From: an uncultured Opitutales bacterium
GTDB taxonomy: Bacteria; Verrucomicrobiota; Verrucomicrobiia; Opitutales; Intestinicryptomonadaceae
Reading direction: 5' to 3'
Assembly: GCA_944389215.1 (NCBI GenBank)
Contig: CALXLN010000046.1
Span: forward strand, 1 to 33,867
DNA length: 33,867 bases
Shown: piece by piece, positions 24,274 through 31,741 of the stretch
How positions within the stretch are numbered: the first letter of the stretch is position 1
Layout of the letters: the number at the start of each line of letters is the position of its first letter
The notes under the pieces: model-generated
Seen by the model: only the letters and a program-made list of their open reading frames with translations
Database searches by the model: none
What the model was told of the DNA's origin: nothing
Translations under genes and position numbers: made by a program

Positions 24274-24334
24274 GATAATGCGGTAAATCTACATGTTTTT
24301 TAGGCAAAAAGATGCGCGGTTTAATTGCCAGCGC

Positions 24335-25162
24335 TTATTTTGCCTTTTCTGCGGGTTGCGTAGCGGAGGATTTTGAGACATTTTTTTGCGCCTCGATTTT
24401 TGCCAGTTCTTCCGGGGTTAAAATGAGGTAGAGCTTTGACTTTGAAGTTTCAACGACATAGTCTTTTTCACCTTTTATTCCGTATTTTCCGCGTATTTTT
24501 TCGGTGTTTTCCTTAAGGGCTTTTTCGCTGTTGGCGAGCTGCTGGGAGATTGTCATTTGCTCGTCGGCGTCGGTTGTCTTTGAAAGCTTTTGGCGCAGCT
24601 GGTCTATTTCTATTTTTCGAGTTAGGGAAAACCCCAAGACGCGTTGAAGCTCTTCGTTTTCTTTGACTCCGGAAATAGTCATATGGCGATAGTACGAGGT
24701 GTTGTCGCGTTCGGAAATCAGCATGGGATCAAGTTCTTTTCCGTCTTCGCTTCGCAGGCTGGAAAGTTCCTGCTTTGTCAGCGGCGTGCAAATGTTCGAC
24801 TCTAGAAAAACAAGGCGGTATTGGCGGCTTGACGCAAATGCGTAAGCCTTTTGCATGGCTTTGTCGTTGACCTCAAACTCGTCTTCAAGCTGTTTTAATT
24901 TAGTTTCCAATTCTTTCTTTTTATTCTCATCTTTTTCTTCTCCGACTTTTGCTTTTACAGCATTGATGATTTGCGCGTGTCTGCGCATGATTTCCAAATT
25001 GCGCTGAAACGTGGAATTTTGCTCGGGAGTGTTAAATTCTCTCACCAGCATATATGCGGAATTGCCTACTTTTGTTATGTCTCCTACTTTTTCTTCGGCG
25101 AAGACTGTTTGCATGGCGGCTAGCATGGCCGCGAAAATGATGGTAAAAGTTTTAAGTTTCAT
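24335..25162 (-). CDS. Exported coiled-coil protein of unknown function, 275 aa
   Basis: I do not recognise the family. A signal peptide MKLKTFTIIFAAMLAAMQTVFA is followed by a globular start (EEKVGDITKVGNSAYMLVRE), then highly charged helical stretches likely to form coiled coils (about 64-98, with KAKVGEEKDENKKKELETKL; and about 178-222, with KIEIDQLRQKLSKTTDADEQ). A segment in between holds a single Cys (SNICTPLTKQEL). The C-terminus is Lys/Ala-rich and unstructured. It probably resides in the periplasm. It is 17 bp downstream of another exported unknown protein, so the two form one transcript ended by the terminator at 24243. The overall layout recalls periplasmic chaperone-like or envelope scaffolding proteins, but no motif supports a specific role. 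Confidence 0.75.
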   Translation of the reverse strand: MKLKTFTIIFAAMLAAMQTVFAEEKVGDITKVGNSAYMLVREFNTPEQNSTFQRNLEIMRRHAQIINAVKAKVGEEKDENKKKELETKLKQLEDEFEVNDKAMQKAYAFASSRQYRLVFLESNICTPLTKQELSSLRSEDGKELDPMLISERDNTSYYRHMTISGVKENEELQRVLGFSLTRKIEIDQLRQKLSKTTDADEQMTISQQLANSEKALKENTEKIRGKYGIKGEKDYVVETSKSKLYLILTPEELAKIEAQKNVSKSSATQPAEKAK

Positions 25163-25179
25163 TGTATGGTGGGCTTTGG

Positions 25180-25890
25180 CTATTTCTTAGAATCTCGTTT
25201 TTTTGAATCTTGTTTTTTCATTCCGGAACTGTTGCGCTTTTCTTCGTTGCCCGAAAAACTTACGCCTTCTCCGTCGATAATGTAGGTTTTCCCCGCGACG
25301 CCTATTTTGTTGTCTAATCCGTTTATGGTTACGGACGACGAATCGCCGCCTTTGGAGGCTTCAAGCGGCTTGCCTGTATAGTCGGATAGGAATTTTTCGT
25401 AAAAGAGATTTAGTTCGGTTGCGTCGTTTACAATAAATTCAAGCGTGTGCGAATGCGTAGTTGCGGGATAATCTTTGCTGACTTTTACTTGGGAGAGATC
25501 CGCAGTGGAGTAGTTTGCTTCTGCGGCTTTGATTGCATTGGTTACCGATAGGGGTATTTGCACTCCCGCTGGAATATTTTGCGGAATTTGGGAGTTCGCA
25601 AGGCCGGCAATATCGGTAGCGGAAATCATCTTGACGTTGTATATTCTAACTTTTGAAGTAGCGCCGAGCAAATCTATGGATACTTCGGTAACGGCCAGCG
25701 GGCCGACAAGATATTCCTGTTTGGATATAGTGGCTATCCAATCTGCAATGCCGTAGAAAGAAGTCCCGTCCGGAAATTCTATGCCGAAGGTTTTATTGTT
25801 CTTTATGGATTTTGTATCTATAGTAAGAGCGTTTGCCGTCGAGAATGATAAGGCAAAAGCAAAGCAAACAAGAAACTTGAAAATTTTCAT
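25180..25890 (-). CDS. Exported protein of unknown function, 236 aa
   Basis: The family is not recognised. A signal peptide MKIFKFLVCFAFALSFSTANA precedes a mixed beta-rich domain (for example VGPLAVTEVSIDLLGATSKV, and HSHTLEFIVNDATELNLFYE). A segment SVTINGLDNKIGVAGKTYIIDGEGVSF leads into a short, strongly basic, repetitive tail (KKQDSKKRDSKK, essentially two copies of K-K-x-D-S). There is no Cys after the signal, so it is not a lipoprotein. It is the first gene of a pair with the coiled-coil exported protein (17-bp gap) and lies divergent from the ABC transporter gene at 25973 across an 82-bp promoter region, which hints at, but does not prove, a common envelope function. Confidence 0.75.
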   Translation of the reverse strand: MKIFKFLVCFAFALSFSTANALTIDTKSIKNNKTFGIEFPDGTSFYGIADWIATISKQEYLVGPLAVTEVSIDLLGATSKVRIYNVKMISATDIAGLANSQIPQNIPAGVQIPLSVTNAIKAAEANYSTADLSQVKVSKDYPATTHSHTLEFIVNDATELNLFYEKFLSDYTGKPLEASKGGDSSSVTINGLDNKIGVAGKTYIIDGEGVSFSGNEEKRNSSGMKKQDSKKRDSKK

Positions 25891-25972
25891 AAAGTTATTA
25901 AGTTTTCATTCTTTATAAGGCACTTTCGCCGTAAATCGCAATCAAATTTATGCATAATAAGTTTTCAAGGAA

Positions 25973-27667
25973 ATGTTAAGTTGCAAGAACCTTACTGTAA
26001 AAGTAGCCAATTCGCAAGAACCGATTCTAAAAGACGCAAATGTAAGCTTTATTCCGCATGCTATGAATGCTGTAATCGGCCCTTCAGGGTGCGGGAAAAC
26101 TACGCTTGTAAAGGCGTTGTTAAAAATTATTCCGTCGACGGGAGACTCTTTTTTTGACGGAAATTTGATTGAGCGCAGCGAAGATTTAATCGGCAAAGTA
26201 GGATTTGCGCCCCAGTTCACTTGCGTTCATCCGATGCTCACTGTGCGCGAGGCGCTAAAATCGTCTTTGGACATATCTATTTCAGATTCTTCTGAAAAAT
26301 CGCGCCGGCTTGAAAATATTTTGGAAATAGTGGGGCTGGCGGAGCACGCCGACAAGCTTGTGTCGTCGCTTTCCGGCGGGCAGTTAAGGAGGATGGGCTT
26401 TGCCGTCGAGCTCGCCAACGATCCCGAGGCTATGTGTTGCGACGAAGTTACATCCGGTTTGGATCCTCTTTCGGAAAACGCCATTCTCGATCTTCTTCAA
26501 AAACTCTGCAAAGAACACGGCAAGACTTTTATTTGCATAATACACAATCTTGCAAAGCTCGATTATTTCGATAAAATAACTGTAATTTTTCAGGGCGAAG
26601 TTGTTTTTCAAGGCAATTTGGAGGAGCTAAAGAAGTATTTTAAAATAGACAGCGCGCTTTCTCTTTACGACAGGCTGAATGATTTCGATATGGATGTGTG
26701 GCGCGCCAAGTGGCTAGAGTTTTCTAATGCCAATTCAAGCGAAAGCGGCGTTATGGAAGCGGCGGAGGATGTTTGCCCGCCAAACGGCTCGCCGCAGAAC
26801 CAAGCCAGGCCCTCTATGTTGTCGCAATTATCAACGCTTTTAGTTAGGCGCTACAGGTTGTTTTTTCGGGACACTACCTACCTGTTGTTGACATTGGCGA
26901 TAACATTTGGTTTCCCTCTCGTGGTTGTAATTTTCTCAATAGGCGGCCTTCCTCAAATAGAAAGTTTGGCGCTGGACAGGAATTTGGGCGCAATAGAGGA
27001 GCTTCGCCAGAATTTAAAGATGCAAATAAGCGCGGCAAACACATCAACCATTGTAACTGGCTTAATTTTATTTCAGGTGGTTTTGTTGGCTTTGATGGGC
27101 GCCAACAATTCCGCGCGCGAGATAGCCGGAGAGCGAAACCTCTACGAAAAAGAGCGTCTGATAGGGTTGAGCCCCGCGGCATATGCGCTTTCAAAAATCA
27201 TATTTACGTCTTCCATTGCCTTGTTTCAAGGTATTTGGATGTGCGTGTTTGTAAAATACGTCTGCTATTTCCCGGGGGCCGTGCTTGTTCAGGCGGCCGA
27301 CTTGGCAATGATATGCATAACTATGACTGCCATTTGCCTTGCCTTTAGCGCTCTATTTTCGTCGCCAGAGAAGTCGAATTTAGTTTCGATATACTTGGTT
27401 GGATTTCAGTTGCCGCTTTCGGGGGTCGTATTGGCGCTACCGGAAGTGCTAAAATGGGTCTGCAGGCCTTTTATAAGCACTTATTGGGGATGGGCGGGAT
27501 ATATGACTTCTATGCGCGAAACCCGCATTTACGACGCGTTCGTGCAGACTTCTCAAAATTGGGATTTTATGCCTTCTCCCGCTTTCGCCATTGCAGTTCT
27601 AGCCATTCAGTTTGCGGTGGCTGTGGCTTTTGTATTTAAAGGCTGCAACGACAAGAAATGGAGTTAG
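25973..27667 (+). CDS. ABCG-like fused ABC transporter (ATPase plus ABC-2 permease)
   Basis: A 564-aa half-transporter with the ATPase first and the membrane domain second, the arrangement of eukaryotic White/ABCG proteins and of a smaller bacterial group. The ATPase shows Walker A GPSGCGKTT (36-44), signature LSGGQLRRMGFAVELA (133-148), Walker B AMCCDEVTSGLDP, in which the usual DEPT is DEVT, and an H-loop ICIIHN. The permease (from about 290) has six hydrophobic segments, beginning FRDTTYLLLTLAITFGFPLV and including the ABC-2 type GERNLYEKERLIGLSPAAYA re-entrant or coupling region. It likely acts as a homodimeric exporter of lipids or other hydrophobic compounds; the substrate is unknown. 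The start ATG 25973 lies two bases after AAGG, a tight ribosome-binding site. The divergent neighbours are exported proteins. Confidence 0.9.
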   Translation: MLSCKNLTVKVANSQEPILKDANVSFIPHAMNAVIGPSGCGKTTLVKALLKIIPSTGDSFFDGNLIERSEDLIGKVGFAPQFTCVHPMLTVREALKSSLDISISDSSEKSRRLENILEIVGLAEHADKLVSSLSGGQLRRMGFAVELANDPEAMCCDEVTSGLDPLSENAILDLLQKLCKEHGKTFICIIHNLAKLDYFDKITVIFQGEVVFQGNLEELKKYFKIDSALSLYDRLNDFDMDVWRAKWLEFSNANSSESGVMEAAEDVCPPNGSPQNQARPSMLSQLSTLLVRRYRLFFRDTTYLLLTLAITFGFPLVVVIFSIGGLPQIESLALDRNLGAIEELRQNLKMQISAANTSTIVTGLILFQVVLLALMGANNSAREIAGERNLYEKERLIGLSPAAYALSKIIFTSSIALFQGIWMCVFVKYVCYFPGAVLVQAADLAMICITMTAICLAFSALFSSPEKSNLVSIYLVGFQLPLSGVVLALPEVLKWVCRPFISTYWGWAGYMTSMRETRIYDAFVQTSQNWDFMPSPAFAIAVLAIQFAVAVAFVFKGCNDKKWS

Positions 27668-27994
27668 AATTTAATTAATCTTATTCTTTTTATTTCAAAA
27701 GCGTTCGCGCGCGAACTTTATCTAGACTAGAACGGTGGATTAAAAAACTGGTTTAAAATTCGGCTATCAGTCGGCATGTTAAAAAAACCGGCTATTTTGG
27801 AAAAAATATTTTGCTTCAACGCCGATTTTGTTTCGGCGGAAAAATCCTGTAGAGCGGTTTTTTTAGGTTGCGCGGTTTTTTAGGATATTTCACGGTGTTT
27901 GGCTTTTGCCAAAAAAACGCCCTAAAGAATTTGCAAACGCTCCGTTTGCTGGAAACAGCGGGAAGCCATATTGATGCGCAAGAATTGCCGCCGA
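27668..27994. other. Convergent intergenic region without gene
   Basis: The 327 bp between the ABC transporter and smc stops carry no credible frame. It contains a 14-bp perfect palindrome GTTCGCGCGCGAAC (27703-27716), a hairpin CGCCGA/TCGGCG (27820-27838) and a hairpin GCAAACG-CTC-CGTTTGC (27933-27949). None has a proper U-tract, so the smc and transporter terminators are not clearly identified. Confidence 0.5.
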
Positions 27995-30900
27995 TTATTC
28001 GCCGCCGGATGTAGTTTCGCCGTTAAAGCGCATAGAAATCAAGCGCGTTACTCCGCGTTCCTGCATAGTTACACCGTACAATGTTTGGGCGGCCGACATT
28101 GTGCGCTTGTTGTGCGAAATTACAAGGAATTGCGAATAGCGGGTGAACTCTTTGAGCATGTCGGTGTATCTGCCGATATTTGCGTCGTCGAGCGGAGCGT
28201 CCAATTCGTCAAGTACGCAGAACGGGCTTGGCTTTACCATATATATTGCAAACAGCAGCGATACCGCAGTCATTGTGCGCTGTCCGCCGGAGAGCAGGGA
28301 AAGGCTCTTCAAAACCGTTCCGGCGGGTCGGGCGACTATTTCTATGCCGCTATCGAGCACGTCTTCGCTTTCGACAAGCCTCAAATCGGCTGTTCCGCCT
28401 CCAAAGATTTTTTGGAATGTAAAGGCGAAGTTTTTGCGTATTTGCTCAAAAGTTTCAGAGAATAGTTTTTGCGAAGTTGCGTTAATTTCGTCGATATCTG
28501 CTACAAGCGCGTTCTTAGACGTCCACAAGTCGTCTGTTTGCGCCTTTAGAAAATCGTAGCGTTCTTTTAGTTCGGCGTATTCTTCAATGGCGACTAGATT
28601 TACCGCTCCCATCGCATTTATGCGCTCGCGAAGTTCGCGCACTTCGTCTTCAATTGGCGCGAAATCTGTCGAATCCATTGCGTCTAAATCTTCTTGGGTG
28701 GGGTCTCCCCGTTCGCGTTTGGGCTTGGCGTTTATTTCACCGTCTTCCAATTCGTCGAGCTTTACTTTGATTTCAAATTCTTCGTCGGACTTCCATAGTT
28801 CCAATTTCCAATCTACGTTTGCTATTTCAACGTCGTATTCGTTGAGAATGCGTTCCGATATGAAATCCAACTTTGAACGGACTTTTGCAATGCGGACTTC
28901 GCATTCGTTCTTTTCGGAAGTTTTACGCATGAGAATTTCGCGTTCCGACGAAAGAGAATTTTCGTATTCTCCAATTAACGTTTCCGATTCTGCCACTTTT
29001 ACTCTTTGGGCTTCTATTCCTTCCAGGGCGGTTTCCAAGTCTTTCGCCAGATTCTTTGCGCGTTCGCGCTCTGAAAGCGTTTCGGCGTCAAAATTTTCTA
29101 TTTGCCTGGCGATGGATTGCGATTCTATTGTGCGCCGTTCTATCAGCGCGCGCGTTTCCGCCTGTTGCTCCCTGATTGCGCCGAGTCCGCGTTCTAGGCT
29201 TTCAAGCCTCGACTTTTTTGCGGCAAGTTCCAGCCGCGTCTCCGAGAGAACCGCATATTTTTGGTCTTTGGTTTCGCGCAATTCGGCAATTTGTGCTTCG
29301 GTTTCGGCTATGAGGTTTCTGCTTTCGGATATCGATTTTTCGGCGGCTTCCAAAGCTTGCATCGCTGAATTAAGCCGGTCTTGCGCCTCAAAACGCGAAT
29401 TTTCCATCTCTGCTATGGCGGAATTTTTCTTTTCTATTTCGGAATTTTTTTCGGCAAACGCAGTTTTGGCAGAGGAGCTTTGCGCGTTTATGGATGCTAT
29501 TTCGCGCTTTATTTCCGCGGATACATTTTTGCGGTTTTCAATTTCCGCTTCTGCGGATTCCAGCTGCGATTGGATTTGCATGGCGCGCTCGTTTAGTGTG
29601 GTGAGCGCGTTGTTGTCGTTTTCAATTTCTTCTTTAATGCGCTTAATTTCGCTGTTTCTGAGTATAAAGCTGCTTTGCGTGTCGCGCTTTTCACCGCTTG
29701 AGGCGTATATTATTCCGCGGGCGTCTAGCATTGAGCCGTCTTTGTCCACGGCCATTAGGAATTTAAAATTTTCGTTATTCAAGGCGAAGTCCGCAAACTG
29801 CATGATGTCTTCGCAGAAATAACACCCCGAGACCATATTGCGAACATAGTCCGCCAAAGACGGGTCTTGGGGCTTTACAATGTCGCGTCCGGTCCATATG
29901 CCATGTGGCAGAGGGGTACTGCCGTCTGAAACAGCGCCTATATTGGAGTCTTTTATTTGGAAACACGCATTGCCAAGATTGCGTTGGCGCAGCAGAGTTA
30001 ACGCTTGGGAGAGCTTTGAAGAGTCTTCTATTGCCACGGCGTCGACGGCCGAACCTAGCATAGTTTCAAATGCCGAAGTCCATCCGTCGGCAACTTCCAC
30101 ATTTTGGCTTATTATTTTTAACCCTTGCGGATCGAGACACTCGCCAAGGCGCCCTTTCATAATAGCCTTTACGCCTTCGGAAAATCCTTCCATCCGCGAT
30201 TGCAGGTCGTTTAACAAGCTTAGCTTTGCAGATTTGCTCGCGAGCTGTCTATCCATCTGCTGGATTTCGGCCTGCTGGTTTCGGTATTGTGCCCGGAGTT
30301 CGTCGGCTTTGGCGACAGCTTCAGTGATGTCTGCTTCGGCGTTGCCGAGGCGTTCGTTGGAGTTCTCCAATGCAGCGGACAGTTCTTCGCAGCGCCGCTC
30401 TAGCGAGGCGTTTTCTTCTTTTAGTTGGAATATCTGGTCTGAAAGAGCCGCATGGCGTACTTGGTAGGACTTTAAATCTACTTCTAGGGTTGTGCAATTT
30501 GAGCGCAGCCTTGTTACGGCACTTTCGTTCATCAGCGAATCTTGCTTCGCCCGAGATAGGCGGTTTTCCGCCTCGCGCAGAGATTCTTCCACTTCAGCCA
30601 ATTCTGCGCTTTGCTGTTTGAAAACTTCGTCGTCTGCGCTGACGAGATTCAGCTGCATTTGCTTGACTTCTATGTCTCCCTGCGCCTTTCCTTCAAGGGC
30701 TGACAGTTGTTCTTTTAAAGACTCCAGTTCTTTTGAAATTTGTTCGAGGCGTTCGCCCAAGTCCCGCTTTCTGACTTCCGCAAATTCGCCGTTTCTTTCT
30801 GCCTGTTCTTTTGCCGAGCGGACTTCAGAGGCGTTTTGACGCAAGTGCTCAAGTTGCGCCAGGAGTTCGGCGCGGTTTGCGCGCATGCGCGAAAGGTCTT

Positions 30901-31693
30901 CCTCGCAGGCGGCGAGTTTTTCGGAAAGCTCTAAGATTTCGGAGGACAATCGCTTTTGCACGGTTTCGTCCTCTTTTAGCAAGGCGTTTTGCTTTGCGTA
31001 ATTGTGCGAGTTGAGCGCCAAGTCAAGGTGGCGCAGGCGATAACTCAGCCTTTTATAGCGCAGCGCTTTGCTCGCTTGGCGTTTCAGAGTGCCGATTTGC
31101 CTGCTGATTTCCTCTATTCTATCGGTGGCCCGCGCCAGATTTTGTTCTACGAGGGCAAGTTTATTTAGGGCTTCGCGGCGTTGGGTTTTATATTTTGTTA
31201 TGCCGGCAGCCTCTTCGAAAATGGTTCGCCGTTCACCTGGATTTGAGGAGAGTATTTGGTCTATCTGCCCCTGAACCATAAACGAGTAGGAGACACGTCC
31301 GACGCCGGTATCCATAAAAAGATTTTGAATGTCTTTTAGCCTGGCGGATTTCCCGTTTATAAAATAATCGCTGCCGCCGTCGCGGTAAACTTTGCGGGTT
31401 ATCTCTACTTCGTTGAATTTAAGCTGTTTTTCGCAGTCTGTAAAGAGCAGGGAAACGTCGCAAAACTGAAGCGGTTTTCTGGTTTCGGTCCCTTGGAATA
31501 TAACGTCCTGCATCTTTCCGCCGCGCAAAGCTTTTGCGCTTTGTTCGCCCAAAACCCAGCGGATTGCGTCTACAATATTGCTTTTGCCGCATCCGTTCGG
31601 CCCTACAATACAGGTTATTCCCGGCGTCAACGGCAGTTCCGTCTTGTCGGCAAAGCTTTTGAATCCGTTAATTGTTACCTGTTTTAAATACAT
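27995..31693 (-). CDS. smc: Chromosome segregation protein SMC
   Basis: The ATPase core of bacterial condensin, which organises and helps segregate the chromosome by DNA loop extrusion with ScpA and ScpB. At 1232 aa it has the full architecture: an N-terminal head with Walker A GPNGCGKSN (31-39) and VLGEQSAKALRGGKM, a long coiled coil (about 170-500), a hinge (about 510-690, including GRLGECLDPQGLKIISQNVE), a returning coiled coil (about 690-1050), and a C-terminal head with signature LLSGGQRTMTAVSLLFAIYM (from about 1130) and Walker B FCVLDELDAPLDDANIGRY. It lies 48 bp downstream of alaS in the same direction, probably on one transcript. The antisense strand carries long open frames (for example 28587-29822) caused by the charged coiled-coil codons; these are not genes. 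Confidence 0.97.
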   Translation of the reverse strand: MYLKQVTINGFKSFADKTELPLTPGITCIVGPNGCGKSNIVDAIRWVLGEQSAKALRGGKMQDVIFQGTETRKPLQFCDVSLLFTDCEKQLKFNEVEITRKVYRDGGSDYFINGKSARLKDIQNLFMDTGVGRVSYSFMVQGQIDQILSSNPGERRTIFEEAAGITKYKTQRREALNKLALVEQNLARATDRIEEISRQIGTLKRQASKALRYKRLSYRLRHLDLALNSHNYAKQNALLKEDETVQKRLSSEILELSEKLAACEEDLSRMRANRAELLAQLEHLRQNASEVRSAKEQAERNGEFAEVRKRDLGERLEQISKELESLKEQLSALEGKAQGDIEVKQMQLNLVSADDEVFKQQSAELAEVEESLREAENRLSRAKQDSLMNESAVTRLRSNCTTLEVDLKSYQVRHAALSDQIFQLKEENASLERRCEELSAALENSNERLGNAEADITEAVAKADELRAQYRNQQAEIQQMDRQLASKSAKLSLLNDLQSRMEGFSEGVKAIMKGRLGECLDPQGLKIISQNVEVADGWTSAFETMLGSAVDAVAIEDSSKLSQALTLLRQRNLGNACFQIKDSNIGAVSDGSTPLPHGIWTGRDIVKPQDPSLADYVRNMVSGCYFCEDIMQFADFALNNENFKFLMAVDKDGSMLDARGIIYASSGEKRDTQSSFILRNSEIKRIKEEIENDNNALTTLNERAMQIQSQLESAEAEIENRKNVSAEIKREIASINAQSSSAKTAFAEKNSEIEKKNSAIAEMENSRFEAQDRLNSAMQALEAAEKSISESRNLIAETEAQIAELRETKDQKYAVLSETRLELAAKKSRLESLERGLGAIREQQAETRALIERRTIESQSIARQIENFDAETLSERERAKNLAKDLETALEGIEAQRVKVAESETLIGEYENSLSSEREILMRKTSEKNECEVRIAKVRSKLDFISERILNEYDVEIANVDWKLELWKSDEEFEIKVKLDELEDGEINAKPKRERGDPTQEDLDAMDSTDFAPIEDEVRELRERINAMGAVNLVAIEEYAELKERYDFLKAQTDDLWTSKNALVADIDEINATSQKLFSETFEQIRKNFAFTFQKIFGGGTADLRLVESEDVLDSGIEIVARPAGTVLKSLSLLSGGQRTMTAVSLLFAIYMVKPSPFCVLDELDAPLDDANIGRYTDMLKEFTRYSQFLVISHNKRTMSAAQTLYGVTMQERGVTRLISMRFNGETTSGGE

Positions 31694-31741
31694 CTTTTTA
31701 TTTTCTAGAATCTGCGTTATGGGGGCAGGTTGGGCGCGATT

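Noticed and set aside
27703-27716. 14-bp palindrome as the terminator of the ABCG-like gene
   Set aside because: The palindrome has no loop and is followed by only three T, so it does not fit an intrinsic terminator.
28587-29822. 411-codon plus-strand frame within smc
   Set aside because: It is Ser/Arg-rich low-complexity translation antisense to the coiled coil of smc; the minus-strand product is clearly SMC.
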